DNA of 62,298 bases from an uncultured Porphyromonadaceae bacterium (GTDB lineage Bacteria > Bacteroidota > Bacteroidia > Bacteroidales > Muribaculaceae): assembly GCA_947176755.1 (NCBI GenBank), contig CAMWRW010000006.1, positions 1 through 62,298 of the forward strand, written 5' to 3'. Position 1 is the stretch's first letter. Every line of letters begins with the position of its first letter. The position numbers and the translations under genes are program-made. A model generated the notes under the pieces. That model was not told the origin of the DNA. It made no database searches and saw only the letters and a program-made list of their open reading frames with translations. Of the stretch, positions 43,259 to 58,125 are shown one piece after another.

Positions 43259-44980
43259 TTGGAAACATTTCTCATCAAAGCGACCCAGCTTATACTTGCG
43301 CTATCTCTGCTGGTCGTTATTCATGAATTCGGTCATTTTCTGTTCGCACGCATGTTTGGTGTGCGAGTTGAGAAGTTCTATATATTTTTCAATCCTATTC
43401 GTTCTCTTTTCAAATGGAAGCCGGGACGCTATGTCGGCGGTCTGAATGGAAAACGCTATTTTTCCGAAGATGCGAAAAACGAGGATGAAGAGGAGGAGGC
43501 ATGCGACCTGGCCTATTCCCGGATTTCCGACCTCACTGAAAAGATAAAGGAAAAGGAGAAAGAGACCGACCGCCGCTCAATATTTGACCGTCTGAAAGGG
43601 AAATCCCCCGACGTTCCATATAGTCCCGAACTGCAAAAGCTACACGAAGAGCTGAAGCAGGCCGAAGAGGCTTACCGCGCGGCAGCGGAGATTCGCGGCA
43701 GACGTGCAGATGCGAAATATGAGGAACAGAAGACACAGTCGCGATGGAAGCGTTTCTGGAACAATACAGAGTACGGTATCGGCTGGCTTCCGCTTGGCGG
43801 CTACTGCCGGATTTCGGGTATGATCGACGAATCGATGGATGCCGAAGCCATGAAGCAGCCGGCAAAGCCCTACGAGTTTCGGGTTAAACCGGCATGGCAA
43901 CGATTGCTAATAATGATAGCCGGCGTGCTCTTTAATTTTCTTACTGCCATTCTTATCTATGCCGGCATCGTATATGCCACCGGAGAACAATATGTGCCCT
44001 TCAAGGAAGCGACAATGGGTATGGAATATTCAGGCGAAGCTCGTAAAGCCGGCTTCCATAATGGGGATATTCCACTCTTTGCCGACGGGAAGGCACTCGA
44101 CAATCCGGCGGAAGCCCGAATGCTGATGGCGCAGGCCAAAGAAGTGACCGTGCTACGCGGAGGGAAAGATACGGTGAACATACAGATTCCCGATAAATTC
44201 ATCTTCAATCTTGATAATGAGGCCAAGAGCGATACGGCCGCAGTCTATTTCATGGCCTACAGGATTCCGACAGTTGTGACCCAGATTGCGCCCGGAGAGG
44301 GGGCTGAGAAGGGAGGTCTGAAGGAGGGCGACCAAATCATAGCCATCGATTCGACAGCCACTCCCACTCTAACTCAATTCCTCACCACACTCAAAGGCCA
44401 CGAGAATGAGACAGTGACACTCAGCGTCGTCCGCAGAGCCGCCAAAGAAAAGGATTCTCACGGCAAACTCCTGAATCTTGATAATGCAGGCGACACGCTC
44501 CGCCTTCCGGTCAGACTTAATGACAACTCCAAGATGGGAATCGGAATCGAACTGAATCCGGCTTCATTCTTCAAATCGGAAGAAATCCATTACTCGCTGC
44601 TCAATTCCGTGCCTCGGGGAATAGAGATGGGCACAGATAAACTCGTGGCGTATGCAAAATCGATGAAGATGGTCTTCACCAAGGAGGGCGCAAAAAGCAT
44701 CGGAGGTTTCGGGTCGATCGGGGCAATTTTCCCTGAGAAATGGGATTGGATAGCGTTCTGGAATATCGCGGCGTTCCTCTCGGTTGCGCTCGCTTTCATG
44801 AATATAATTCCTATTCCGGGGCTTGATGGAGGTCACGTGTTGTTCCTCCTGTACGAAGTGATTTTTCGCAGGAAACCGAGCGAGAAATTCCTTGAACGCG
44901 CTCAGATGACGGGAATGATTCTTCTGTTGTTACTACTTCTCTATGCCAACGGCATGGACATTGTGAGACTCTTCAAATAA
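43259..44980 (+). CDS. rseP: Site-2 intramembrane metalloprotease RseP, with a 110-residue charged insertion
   Basis: The product is 573 aa from a TTG start at 43259; typical Bacteroidetes RseP is about 450. The zinc motif HEFGH is at 22-26, two PDZ-like regions lie in the middle (about 300-420), and the second active-site motif NIIPIPGLDGGH is near the C-terminus. A highly charged, coiled-coil-like block (about 58-168) separates SLFKWKPGR from NTEYGIGWLPLGGY, which are adjacent in ordinary homologues. In the E. coli topology this is the cytoplasmic loop near the active site. It cleaves anti-sigma factors or remnant signal peptides in the membrane. The stop overlaps the rlmI ATG by one base. 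Confidence 0.93.
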   Translation: METFLIKATQLILALSLLVVIHEFGHFLFARMFGVRVEKFYIFFNPIRSLFKWKPGRYVGGLNGKRYFSEDAKNEDEEEEACDLAYSRISDLTEKIKEKEKETDRRSIFDRLKGKSPDVPYSPELQKLHEELKQAEEAYRAAAEIRGRRADAKYEEQKTQSRWKRFWNNTEYGIGWLPLGGYCRISGMIDESMDAEAMKQPAKPYEFRVKPAWQRLLIMIAGVLFNFLTAILIYAGIVYATGEQYVPFKEATMGMEYSGEARKAGFHNGDIPLFADGKALDNPAEARMLMAQAKEVTVLRGGKDTVNIQIPDKFIFNLDNEAKSDTAAVYFMAYRIPTVVTQIAPGEGAEKGGLKEGDQIIAIDSTATPTLTQFLTTLKGHENETVTLSVVRRAAKEKDSHGKLLNLDNAGDTLRLPVRLNDNSKMGIGIELNPASFFKSEEIHYSLLNSVPRGIEMGTDKLVAYAKSMKMVFTKEGAKSIGGFGSIGAIFPEKWDWIAFWNIAAFLSVALAFMNIIPIPGLDGGHVLFLLYEVIFRRKPSEKFLERAQMTGMILLLLLLLYANGMDIVRLFK

Positions 44981-46176
44981 TGACGATGAACGCAGACCAA
45001 AAAATCATAAGACTTAAACGCGGCAAGGAGGAATCCCTCCTTCGTCGACATCCCTGGGTGTTTTCGGGCGCAATTGCGTCGATGCCTGATGATCTTGAAG
45101 AAGGCGACACGGTGACCGTGGTCGACTCTGAGGGAAACGTGATGGGAACGGGCCATTTCCAAATCGGAAGTATCGCAGTCAGAATTCTTGAATTCGACTC
45201 TTCTGAATTGCCGGAAGATTTCTTTTACCATCGTCTTGAAAGTGCGATGGAACTTCGCCGACAACTCGGGCTTATTCGCGAAGACAACAACTGCTACCGT
45301 CTTGTCCACGGAGAGGGAGATTTCCTACCCGGTCTGATTGTAGATATCTATGGCGACACGGCAGTGATGCAGGCCCATTCCGCGGGGATGCATTTCGCAC
45401 GCCGCGCCATTGCCGATGCACTCACGCGGCTTTCGGGCGCAGGAATCCGCAACGTCTATTATAAGAGCGAGACCACGCTCCCCTACAAAGCAGCCCTTGA
45501 TCCCGAGAATGAATATCTGATCGGAAGTTTTGACGGCAATTTAGCGCTTGAAAACGGTTTGCAGTTCAATATTGACTGGCTCAAGGGACAGAAGACCGGG
45601 TTCTTTGTCGACCAGCGTGAAAACCGCGCCCTGCTTGAGAAATTTGCCAAAGGGAAACGTGTGCTCAATATGTTCTGTTACACGGGAGGATTCTCGGTAT
45701 ATGCAATGCGCGGAGGAGCAGTTTCAGTGGATTCTGTCGATTCCTCATCGAAGGCCACCATGCTCACAGACGCCAATATGGAGCTGAACTTCCCCGGCGA
45801 CACGCGTCACAAGACATTCGACACGGATGCCTTCAAGTTTCTTGCGGAGATGGAAAAGGATGCCTACGACTTGATTATCCTCGACCCGCCCGCCTTTGCA
45901 AAACGCCGCTCGGCAATCGCAAACGGCTTGAAAGGCTATCGACGTCTTAACACCAAGGCATTTGAGAAAATCCGTAGCGGAGGAATCCTCTTCACATTTT
46001 CCTGTTCGCAGGCAATCACTCGCGAAATGTTCCGTATGGCTGTTTTCAGCGCCGCGGTTAAAGCGGGAAGGAAAGTGAGGATTCTTCACCAGCTCTCCCA
46101 ACCCGCAGACCATCCTATCGACATAGCTCATCCCGAGGGAGAATACCTGAAGGGACTCGTGCTTGAAGTTGAATAA
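44980..46176 (+). CDS. rlmI: RlmI-type 23S rRNA methyltransferase (PUA plus SAM domain)
   Basis: The product is 398 aa. The N-terminal PUA domain (KEESLLRRHPWVFSGAIASM) leads to an EEHEE linker (GFFVDQRENRALLE) and a Rossmann methyltransferase domain with motif I VLNMFCYTGGFSVYA. Motif IV is LIILDPPAFAKRR and the catalytic-cysteine region is FTFSCSQAI. The family methylates C5 of C1962 in 23S rRNA. The exact target is inferred. It is translationally coupled to rseP by a one-base overlap. Confidence 0.92.
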   Translation: MTMNADQKIIRLKRGKEESLLRRHPWVFSGAIASMPDDLEEGDTVTVVDSEGNVMGTGHFQIGSIAVRILEFDSSELPEDFFYHRLESAMELRRQLGLIREDNNCYRLVHGEGDFLPGLIVDIYGDTAVMQAHSAGMHFARRAIADALTRLSGAGIRNVYYKSETTLPYKAALDPENEYLIGSFDGNLALENGLQFNIDWLKGQKTGFFVDQRENRALLEKFAKGKRVLNMFCYTGGFSVYAMRGGAVSVDSVDSSSKATMLTDANMELNFPGDTRHKTFDTDAFKFLAEMEKDAYDLIILDPPAFAKRRSAIANGLKGYRRLNTKAFEKIRSGGILFTFSCSQAITREMFRMAVFSAAVKAGRKVRILHQLSQPADHPIDIAHPEGEYLKGLVLEVE

Positions 46177-46199
46177 CTCTAACCCTAACCTGATAAGAC

Positions 46200-48245
46200 A
46201 TGAAAAAAATCATTCCCGCGCTTTTGCTCGGCACACTCGGCGGTATGAACGCCCGTGCTGCAGAAGACCCTAACTTCAACTACCATGCTGACCGCTTCGC
46301 CGACATCGAAGTGTTGCGTTATGAAGTGCCTGAATTCAACCGTCTTTCTCTCGACCAGAAAAAGATGGTCTATTATCTGACGCAGGCTGCCCAGGCCGGT
46401 CGCGATATTATCTGGGACCAGAATGGCCGCTACAATCTTCAAATTCGTCAACTTCTTGAAAATATATATACCAATTACAAGGGGTCACGTGAAGATAAGG
46501 ATTTCAAAGCATTTGAGAAATACCTGAAGCAGGTATGGTTCGGCAATGGAATCCATCACCATTATTCTACCGACAAATTCCAGCCTGAATTCAGCGAGAC
46601 CTTCTTCCGCGCCCAGGTTGCAGCCCTTCCGGAATCACTCGTTCCGACCGCAAAGGGTCAGAGTGTGGAGCAGATGATGGATATTTTGGTGCCCGTTATT
46701 TTCGATCCTTCCGTTATGGCCAAACGCGTTAATCAGGATGGATCTCAGGATGTGATCCTGACCTCAGCCACCAATCTCTACGGAGAAGGTGTGACGCAGG
46801 CGGAGGTCGAGGCCTTCTACAATGGGATGAAAGATCCCTCTGATCCGCGCCCCGTATCATACGGCTTGAATTCACGCGTTGTCAAGGAAGATGGAAAAAT
46901 TAAGGAGCAGCGCTATACGCTGACCGGTCTTTACGGACCTGCAATAGCTGAAATCATCTACTGGCTCGACATGGCCAAGGGGGTTGCAGAAAGCGAAGCT
47001 CAGAAGGCCTATATCACCAAACTTATAGATTATTATGTCACGGGAGATCTGCGTCTCTTTGACGAATATTCCATTCTCTGGGCGGAAGACACGAATTGCG
47101 ATGTCGACTTCGTAAACGGGTTCATAGAAAGCTATGGCGACCCTCTCGGAATGACCGGCAGCTGGGAATCATACGTGAATTTCAAGAATGCCAAATCTTC
47201 CGCACGCACGGAGACAATCTCAAGCAACGCCCAATGGTTCGAGGATCACTCTCCGGTTGATCCCCGTTTCCGCAAACAGAACGTGAAGGGTGTATCGGCA
47301 AAGGTGATTAATGCGGCGATGCTCGGCGGTGACGCCTTCCCCAGCACGGCAATCGGAATCAACCTTCCCAACTCAAACTGGATACGTGCAGAACATGGCT
47401 CGAAGTCTGTGACGATCGAGAACATCACCGAGGCTTACGATATGGCTTCTCACGGCAACGGTTTCAACGAAGAATTCGTTATTGACCCCGAGACATCAAA
47501 ACTTCTTGAGGATTGGCTTTATGTCACCGATATGCTTCACACAGACCTCCACGAATGTCTCGGCCACGCCTCCGGCCAACTCCTCCCCGGCGTTGACCAG
47601 GATGCTCTTAAAGAGAACGGAGCAACCCTTGAGGAGGCCCGCGCCGACCTCTTTGCACTCTACTATCTGGCAGACCCCAAGCTCCTGGAACTTGGCATAC
47701 TTGAAAATCCGGAGGCATACAAGGCCGAGTATTATAAATATATGCTTAATGGCCTGATGACACAACTTAACCGAATCGAACCCGGCAAGGATGTCGAGGA
47801 AGCCCACATGCGCAATCGCCAGCTGATTGCCCGCTGGGTTCTTGAAAACGGTAAGAAAAAAGGTAAGGGAGGCAAGGATGTTGCTGAATTGATCAAGCGC
47901 GGAGGAAAAACTTACGTTCGCATCAACGATTATGAAAAGATGCGTTCCCTTATAGGAGAGCTTCTCGGACTGATTCAGAAGATAAAGAGTGAGGGCGATT
48001 ATAAGGCTGGGAATGATCTCGTTCAAGAATATGCAGTAAAGGTTGATCAGAAACTCCACAAGGAGGTGCTCGACCGTTATGCCACCCTCGACATTCCCCC
48101 CTATCGCGGCTTCATCAATCCGGTGTATACTCCGCATTATGATTCAGCAGGGGAAATCACCGATATCACCATCTCATGGCCGGAGACTTACACGGAGCAA
48201 ATGCTTCGTCTGAGCCGCGACTACTCCCCTCTCACACGCAAATAA
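46200..48245 (+). CDS. Dipeptidyl peptidase III (M49)
   Basis: The product is 681 aa with an N-terminal signal peptide (ALLLGTLGGMNARAA). The M49 zinc motif HECLGH spans 451-456 and the third ligand Glu479 lies in EEARAD. The 28-residue spacing and the Cys in the motif match the Bacteroides-type enzyme. It releases N-terminal dipeptides from short peptides. The signal peptide points to the periplasm, unlike cytosolic eukaryotic DPP III. It is followed by a small HEAT-like gene after four bases. Confidence 0.94.
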   Translation: MKKIIPALLLGTLGGMNARAAEDPNFNYHADRFADIEVLRYEVPEFNRLSLDQKKMVYYLTQAAQAGRDIIWDQNGRYNLQIRQLLENIYTNYKGSREDKDFKAFEKYLKQVWFGNGIHHHYSTDKFQPEFSETFFRAQVAALPESLVPTAKGQSVEQMMDILVPVIFDPSVMAKRVNQDGSQDVILTSATNLYGEGVTQAEVEAFYNGMKDPSDPRPVSYGLNSRVVKEDGKIKEQRYTLTGLYGPAIAEIIYWLDMAKGVAESEAQKAYITKLIDYYVTGDLRLFDEYSILWAEDTNCDVDFVNGFIESYGDPLGMTGSWESYVNFKNAKSSARTETISSNAQWFEDHSPVDPRFRKQNVKGVSAKVINAAMLGGDAFPSTAIGINLPNSNWIRAEHGSKSVTIENITEAYDMASHGNGFNEEFVIDPETSKLLEDWLYVTDMLHTDLHECLGHASGQLLPGVDQDALKENGATLEEARADLFALYYLADPKLLELGILENPEAYKAEYYKYMLNGLMTQLNRIEPGKDVEEAHMRNRQLIARWVLENGKKKGKGGKDVAELIKRGGKTYVRINDYEKMRSLIGELLGLIQKIKSEGDYKAGNDLVQEYAVKVDQKLHKEVLDRYATLDIPPYRGFINPVYTPHYDSAGEITDITISWPETYTEQMLRLSRDYSPLTRK

Positions 48246-48249
48246 AGGG

Positions 48250-48681
48250 ATGACAATCCAAGAAATCAAGCAAGACTTTTTTGCATATCGTAATGGAATG
48301 GTAGCCGACACGCTCAGACGTGCCGGCTACCCTCATAAAGTGATTTTCGGGTTGAATTTGCCTCAGATTGCAGCAATCGCAGGAAAAATTCAGAGCGAGC
48401 GAAATCATATCGCGGAACAGTTATGGAAAGACTCGGATGTCAGGGAATCGCGACTTCTTGCATGCTATCTTTACGATCCGGCCTCTTTGACTAAGGAGGA
48501 ATGTATCAAGAAGGGTTCAGAAGTGCGCACGCGAGAAGAAGCCGATATGTTTGCGTTTCGGGTGTTAAAACGCCGACAGGACGCAGCTGAGTTATTGAAT
48601 ATCCTGAGAGAAAAAGAATCCGGGGAGCCCGACTCTCCGGCAATGATCACGGCAGCAGCCCTATCGGCCCACATCGAATAA
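48250..48681 (+). CDS. Small HEAT-like protein of the DNA-alkylation-repair fold
   Basis: The product is 143 aa, all helical, resembling the C-terminal half of AlkD-like proteins (LWKDSDVRESRLLACYLYDP; EEADMFAFRVLKRRQDAAELL). At this length it is shorter than the usual roughly 220-residue AlkD fold and I see no catalytic site, so a repair role is not supported. It starts four bases after the DPP III stop and its transcript ends at the terminator at 48732-48768. Confidence 0.7.
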   Translation: MTIQEIKQDFFAYRNGMVADTLRRAGYPHKVIFGLNLPQIAAIAGKIQSERNHIAEQLWKDSDVRESRLLACYLYDPASLTKEECIKKGSEVRTREEADMFAFRVLKRRQDAAELLNILREKESGEPDSPAMITAAALSAHIE

Positions 48682-48731
48682 GCAGTTCTCTCAAGCAGGC
48701 TTACGCAGTATTAACAGAAACAAAGATCTTA

Positions 48732-48768
48732 GACCCCGCTCCACAATTTTCCTGTGGGGCGGGGTTTT
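48732..48768 (+). terminator. Rho-independent terminator after DPP III operon
   Basis: GC-rich arms ACCCCGC-TCCACA / TGTGG-GGCGGGGT around a short AT loop, followed by TTTT. It lies 50 bases past the HEAT-like gene stop. Confidence 0.85.
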
Positions 48769-48779
48769 AACGAAACTAA

Positions 48780-48973
48780 AATAAGTTTAAACAGAACTAA
48801 AGAAATCAAATGCCGACAACTATCCCCACGGCAAGACGTTCTATAGGTACAAAGCAATATGGATAGAGCATTCAAGATTCTGTGAAGAAGTTTGAATGCG
48901 AGTATGTTTAGTTAGATATAGTTTATAGTGGAATCGGGAAAGGGCGACCGTGTTGGCCGTCCTTTCTTTTTTT
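48780..48973 (+). ncRNA. Candidate intergenic small RNA with its own terminator
   Basis: After the terminator at 48732-48768, about 160 bases of non-coding sequence end in a second plus-strand terminator: arms 48939-48949 and 48955-48965 (one mismatch, one G-U), then T7. A terminator here would be redundant unless something is transcribed between the two. Possible -7 boxes are one-mismatch matches only (TAAGTTTA at about 48783). No known RNA family is recognised. Confidence 0.28.
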
Positions 48974-48983
48974 ATTTAACATC

Positions 48984-49042
48984 AGATATGAAAATGAGAA
49001 GCCGGAACGCATCGTGCGCTCCGGCTTCTCATTTTCATATCT
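48984..49042 (-). terminator. Long-stem terminator of the rpoBC operon
   Basis: A 27-bp almost perfect stem (one mismatch) with a 5-base loop, including AGAAGCCGG / CCGGCTTCT, starts about 65 bases past the rpoC stop on the minus strand and contains a TTTT run on its descending arm. A smaller hairpin (GAAGATTCC / GGAATCTTC, about 49072-49097) lies between it and the stop codon. Confidence 0.7.
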
Positions 49043-49107
49043 TTCCTTGCGGAATAATATTGTCAATTATGGAAGATTCCGGGAATTAAGGAATCTTCAT
49101 AACTTTA

Positions 49108-53427
<4,320 letters not shown>

Positions 53428-53506
53428 GTTGTTCCTTCTATGTTGGGTCGACACCCTTTCCGGCTTCGGACACGCCGGAACCGGAAAGAGGGCCGGAATT
53501 CAGTTT

Positions 53507-56500
53507 TTAATCGAGAGTGATGCTCAGGCCGAGACCACGGAGTTCATGGAGGAGCACGTTGAGCGATTCGGGGATGCCGGGATTAGGCATGGGATCGCCC
53601 TTTACAATTGCTTCGTAAGCCTTCGAACGACCAACGACGTCGTCGCTCTTGATCGTAAGGATTTCCTGAAGAATATGGGCTGCACCGAATGCTTCGAGGG
53701 CCCATACCTCCATCTCTCCGAAACGCTGGCCACCGAACTGCGCCTTACCACCGAGAGGCTGCTGGGTGATGAGCGAATAAGGACCAATCGAACGAGCGTG
53801 CATCTTGTCTTCAACCATGTGGCCGAGCTTAAGCATATAGATCACGCCCACAGTAGCAGGCTGGTCGAAACGATCGCCCGTGCCTCCATCGTAGAGATAA
53901 GTCTTGCCATAGCGAGGAAGGCCCGCCTTATCAGTCCATTCGTTAAGGTCATCAAGAGAAGCACCGTCGAAGATAGGAGTAGCAAATTTCTCGCCAAGTT
54001 CGCGACCTGCCCAACCGAGCACGGTTTCAAAAATTTGCCCGAGGTTCATACGCGAAGGCACACCCAGAGGGTTAAGAACGATATCCACCGGCGTACCGTC
54101 TTCAAGGAAGGGCATATCCTCCTGACGAACCACGCGCGACACGATACCCTTATTACCGTGGCGACCTGCCATCTTATCGCCGACACCGATCTTACGCTTC
54201 TTCGCGATATAGACCTTTGCCATCTGCATAATTCCGGAGGGAAGTTCGTCGCCGATGGTGATGTCGAGCTTCTTACGGCGAAGCTGCGCGTCAATCTCTT
54301 TCGACTTGCGCATATAGTTGGTGATTAGTTCACCGACCATTTTATTGATGCGTTCGTCGTCAGTCCAGTTGGAGTTATTCACAGTTTCATAGTCAATTGT
54401 AGCAAAATCGACATGATCAAAACTGCTTCCTTCAGGCACGATCTCAGAACCGATGTAATCCTTCACTCCCGCGGAAGTTTGACCTTTCAAGAGAGTACGC
54501 ATCTTGTCAACCATGACATTGAGAAGGTCTGCCTGCTTTTCCTCGAATTCCTCATCGATGATGGGGAGTTGGGCATTAGCGCTGTTCTTTGCACCCTTCT
54601 TCTTAGTTGCACGCGAGAACAGATTTGTGCCAATCACGACACCCTTCAGAGAAGGCGTTGCCTTCAGAGAAGCATCCTTCACGTCGCCGGCTTTGTCACC
54701 AAAGATTGCACGGAGAAGTTTCTCTTCAGGGGTCGGATCTGATTCTCCCTTAGGAGTGATTTTACCGATCATGATATCACCGGGCACTACATAAGCACCG
54801 ACACGAATAATTCCGCGTTCGTCGAGATCCTTTGTGGCTTCTTCGCTCACATTCGGAATATCGGAAGTAAGCTCCTCCATACCGCGCTTGGTCTCACGGA
54901 CGTCAAGCGTATATTCATCGACATGGACAGACGTAAGGATATCCTCACGCACCATACGCTCGTTAAGCACGATTGCATCCTCATAGTTGTAACCCTTCCA
55001 TGGCATGAAAGCAACTTTAAGATTACGTCCGAGAGCGAGCTCGCCCTTTTCAGTTGAATAACCCTCGGTCAGAATATCTCCCTTGCTTACCTTCTGGCCT
55101 TTGCGACAAATCGGACGAAGGTCGATGGTCGTGCTCTGGTTCGTGCGACGGAACTTAGGAAGTTTATATTCCTTGACAGCAGATTCGAAGGAAACGAATT
55201 CCTCATCCTCAGTGCGGTCGTAGCGGATTCGGATAACAGTAGCGTCAACGAATTCAATCGTCCCTTCACCCTCAGCCATAATCTGAGTGCGAGAGTCGCG
55301 AATGAGCTGGCCTTCGATACCGGTACCGACAATAGGAGCTTCACTGCGGAGCAGAGGCACTGCCTGGCGCATCATGTTCGATCCCATCAACGCACGGTTA
55401 GCATCGTCATGCTCAAGGAACGGAATGAGAGATGCGGCGATTGACGCAATCTGGATAGGAGCGACATCCATAAGTTGGAGTTCCTGGGGAGGAACAATCG
55501 GGAAGTCGGCATCCTTACGTGCCTTCACTGTGGGATTGATAAAGGTGCCGTCATCATTTACAGGAGCATTACCCTGCGCGATTGTCTGACCCTCCTCTAC
55601 TTCGGCCGTAAGATAAACGACATCTTCGTTATTGAGGTCGACCTTGCCGTTCTCAACCTTGCGGTAAGGAGTCTCGATGAAACCGAGATTATTAATCTTA
55701 GCGTAAACGCACAGAGAAGAAATAAGACCGATGTTGGGGCCTTCAGGGGTCTCGATAGGACAAAGACGACCGTAATGCGTATAGTGTACATCTCGTACCT
55801 CGAAACCTGCGCGCTCACGAGAAAGACCGCCGGGACCAAGAGCCGACATACGGCGCTTATGAGTAATCTCAGCCAATGGGTTGGTCTGGTCCATGAACTG
55901 CGAGAGAGCGTTCGTGCCGAAGAAAGTATTGATGACAGCCGAGATAGTCTTCGCATTAATCAGATCGATAGGCTTGAACACCTCGTTATCACGAACATTC
56001 ATCTTCTCGCGAATAGAGCGAGAGATACGTGCCAGACCAATACCGAACTGGTTATAAAGCTGTTCGCCGACAGTGCGGACACGACGATTGGAAAGGTGGT
56101 CGATATCATCGACCTCACTCTTAGCGTTGATCAGGCCGATAAGATATTTGATAATCTCAACGATATCCTCACGCGTCAGCACTTTTACATCCATCGGAGT
56201 GTCGAGACCCAGTTTCTTGTTGATTCTGTATCGTCCAACCTCTCCGAGGTCATAACGCTTTTCAGAGAAGAACAAGCCCTGGATTACTTCGCGAGCGGAT
56301 GCAGCATCCGGTGGATCGGCGTTGCGAAGCTGGCGATAGATATAAGTAACAGCCTCCTGTTCGGAGTTTGCCGGGTCTTTCTTAAGAGTGTTGAAAAGAA
56401 GATTAAAGTCATTCTGATTCACGTTCTCCTTCTCAAGAAGCACCGTCTTGACACCTGAAGCGAGAATAGCCTCGATATTATCTTCTGAAACCACATCGCC

Positions 56501-57322
56501 ACGGTCGAGCACAACATTATTACGCTCGATAGTGGTCACCTCACCGGTATCAGGATCAACGAAATCTTCCACACTGTGCTCTACGATACGACCGGCAAGA
56601 CGACGTCCGATGACGGCCTGAAGAGAACTCTTGTCGGCCTTAATTTCTTCAGCGAGGTCGAAAAGCTGGATAATTTCCTTATCCGATTCAAAGCCAATAG
56701 CACGGAGCAGAGTTGTAACAGGAAGTTTCTTCTTCCGGTCGATGTAGGCATACATCGCATTGCTTATGTCAGTAGCGAACTCAATCCAGCTGCCACGGAA
56801 CGGGATAATACGCGCGGAGTAGAGTTTCGTACCGTTAGCGTGGACACTACTACCGAAAAACACACCGGGTGAACGATGAAGCTGGGAAACGACAACACGC
56901 TCAGCGCCGTTTATCACAAACGTGCCCTGATCGGTCATATAAGGAATAGGACCAAGATAAACATCCTGGATCGTCGTATCGAAATCTTCATGGTCAGGGT
57001 CCGTGCAGTAAAGCTTCAGTTTAGCCTTCAGTGGGACACTGTATGTGTGGCCTCTTTCAAGACACTCCTCAATGCTGTAGCGGGGCGGATCGATATAATA
57101 ATCCAGAAACTCAAGCACGAAATTATTTCGGGTGTCTGCGATCGGGAAATTCTCGGCGAACACCTTGTAGAGACCCTGATTCTTGCGCTCTTCGGGAGGC
57201 GTGTCGAGCTGAAGGAAATCCTTGAACGACTTCAGCTGGACTTCAAGGAAGTCCGGGAAGGGCAGCGGATTTTTAATCGACGCGAAGTTTACACGCGGTT
57301 TCTCGGTTAAATTTACTGACAT
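53507..57322 (-). CDS. rpoB: RNA polymerase beta subunit
   Basis: The product is 1271 aa, the usual Bacteroidetes size. The rifampicin-region segment [33 protein letters not shown] reads as the common susceptible form: the Gln-Phe-Met-Asp stretch, His and both Arg are present. Downstream are [15 protein letters not shown] and the C-terminal [14 protein letters not shown] motif. It forms the catalytic cleft with RpoC. It is separated from rplL by 390 bases holding a terminator or attenuator. Confidence 0.99.
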   Translation of the reverse strand: MSVNLTEKPRVNFASIKNPLPFPDFLEVQLKSFKDFLQLDTPPEERKNQGLYKVFAENFPIADTRNNFVLEFLDYYIDPPRYSIEECLERGHTYSVPLKAKLKLYCTDPDHEDFDTTIQDVYLGPIPYMTDQGTFVINGAERVVVSQLHRSPGVFFGSSVHANGTKLYSARIIPFRGSWIEFATDISNAMYAYIDRKKKLPVTTLLRAIGFESDKEIIQLFDLAEEIKADKSSLQAVIGRRLAGRIVEHSVEDFVDPDTGEVTTIERNNVVLDRGDVVSEDNIEAILASGVKTVLLEKENVNQNDFNLLFNTLKKDPANSEQEAVTYIYRQLRNADPPDAASAREVIQGLFFSEKRYDLGEVGRYRINKKLGLDTPMDVKVLTREDIVEIIKYLIGLINAKSEVDDIDHLSNRRVRTVGEQLYNQFGIGLARISRSIREKMNVRDNEVFKPIDLINAKTISAVINTFFGTNALSQFMDQTNPLAEITHKRRMSALGPGGLSRERAGFEVRDVHYTHYGRLCPIETPEGPNIGLISSLCVYAKINNLGFIETPYRKVENGKVDLNNEDVVYLTAEVEEGQTIAQGNAPVNDDGTFINPTVKARKDADFPIVPPQELQLMDVAPIQIASIAASLIPFLEHDDANRALMGSNMMRQAVPLLRSEAPIVGTGIEGQLIRDSRTQIMAEGEGTIEFVDATVIRIRYDRTEDEEFVSFESAVKEYKLPKFRRTNQSTTIDLRPICRKGQKVSKGDILTEGYSTEKGELALGRNLKVAFMPWKGYNYEDAIVLNERMVREDILTSVHVDEYTLDVRETKRGMEELTSDIPNVSEEATKDLDERGIIRVGAYVVPGDIMIGKITPKGESDPTPEEKLLRAIFGDKAGDVKDASLKATPSLKGVVIGTNLFSRATKKKGAKNSANAQLPIIDEEFEEKQADLLNVMVDKMRTLLKGQTSAGVKDYIGSEIVPEGSSFDHVDFATIDYETVNNSNWTDDERINKMVGELITNYMRKSKEIDAQLRRKKLDITIGDELPSGIMQMAKVYIAKKRKIGVGDKMAGRHGNKGIVSRVVRQEDMPFLEDGTPVDIVLNPLGVPSRMNLGQIFETVLGWAGRELGEKFATPIFDGASLDDLNEWTDKAGLPRYGKTYLYDGGTGDRFDQPATVGVIYMLKLGHMVEDKMHARSIGPYSLITQQPLGGKAQFGGQRFGEMEVWALEAFGAAHILQEILTIKSDDVVGRSKAYEAIVKGDPMPNPGIPESLNVLLHELRGLGLSITLD

Positions 57323-57654
57323 TGTAAAAAATGTTGGGAACGTGAAAGTCTAAAAGCCGAATGGCTGCCGACACTATTTATTACCTCAAAAGCGAGGCGC
57401 GAAAAGGCGGGATTACGCGGAGAGAAGCTCCATCGAAATCCTGCCGAATAGTTTTGAATAAACCTGAAAAAAAGAAGTCGATAGCCAACATCAGCTGATT
57501 CAAACTATGAAACGATCGACAATCCGATCATTTCCCGGCCAGTCAAAAAAAAGGCCGTTATAGGGGGGAGAGGGGAAAACCCGGGATTCGGGGACACGTA
57601 AAGCCGTCGTCATACGAAAGGCAGAGCGGGGAGAGAACGGCAAAAACGTGAATA
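57323..57654 (-). other. Long rplL-rpoB intergenic leader
   Basis: No gene is seen. The stretch holds purine-rich tracts (a GGGGGGAGAGGGG run at about 57564 on the plus strand), an A8 run, and several weak inverted repeats. The long gap follows the attenuator at 57655-57695, so it is the rpoBC mRNA leader whether reached by readthrough or by an internal promoter. I found no convincing TTTG/TAnnTTTG pair. Confidence 0.5.
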
Positions 57655-57695
57655 AATAGGTTAAGAACGCACACACGGAGCGTTCCTAACCTATT
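57655..57695 (-). terminator. Partial terminator/attenuator between rplL and rpoB
   Basis: Sixteen-bp arms (AATAGGTTAAGAACGC and its near-complement, one G-U position) with a 9-base loop begin about 18 bases after the rplL stop. The descending side is followed by TATTCACGTTTTT, an imperfect U-tract that would allow some readthrough, as known for attenuation between rplL and rpoB in other bacteria. Confidence 0.65.
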
Positions 57696-57712
57696 CAATG
57701 GTAAGGGTTGAC

Positions 57713-58087
57713 TTATTTCAGTTCAACTTCGGCACCAGCCTCTTCGAGCTGCTTCTTCAGGCCCTCAGCCTCGGCTTTGGGAAGAGCCTCCTTAACAACG
57801 CTGGGAGCGCCGTCAACGAGTTCCTTAGCCTCCTTAAGACCAAGACCGGTGAGCTCCTTAACGAGCTTCACAACAGCGAGCTTGCTTGCGCCGGCAGCCT
57901 TGAGGACTACGTCGAAGTCAGTTTTCTCTTCAGCAGCGGGAGCGCCGGCAGCGGGACCAGCAGCAACTGCTACAGCTGCAGCAGCGGGTTCGATGCCATA
58001 TTCGTTCTTGAGGATCTCTGCAAGTTCGTTAACTTCTTTTACGGTAAGGTTAACAAGCTGTTCTGCAAATGCTTTCAAATCTGCCAT
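57713..58087 (-). CDS. rplL: 50S ribosomal protein L7/L12 (bL12)
   Basis: The product is 124 aa. An N-terminal dimerisation helix pair ([22 protein letters not shown]) is joined by the Ala/Gly-rich flexible hinge ([19 protein letters not shown]) to the C-terminal domain [20 protein letters not shown] and [13 protein letters not shown]. It forms the stalk that recruits translational GTPases, bound through L10 encoded just upstream. Confidence 0.99.
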   Translation of the reverse strand: MADLKAFAEQLVNLTVKEVNELAEILKNEYGIEPAAAAVAVAAGPAAGAPAAEEKTDFDVVLKAAGASKLAVVKLVKELTGLGLKEAKELVDGAPSVVKEALPKAEAEGLKKQLEEAGAEVELK

Positions 58088-58125
58088 TTTCGTATTGTAT
58101 TTTTAAATTTTTGCTTTGGGTTTGT

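Noticed and set aside
55850..55960. Rifampicin-resistance substitution in rpoB
   Set aside because: The resistance-region residues read as the common susceptible form; no change at the usual Asp, His or Arg positions was seen.
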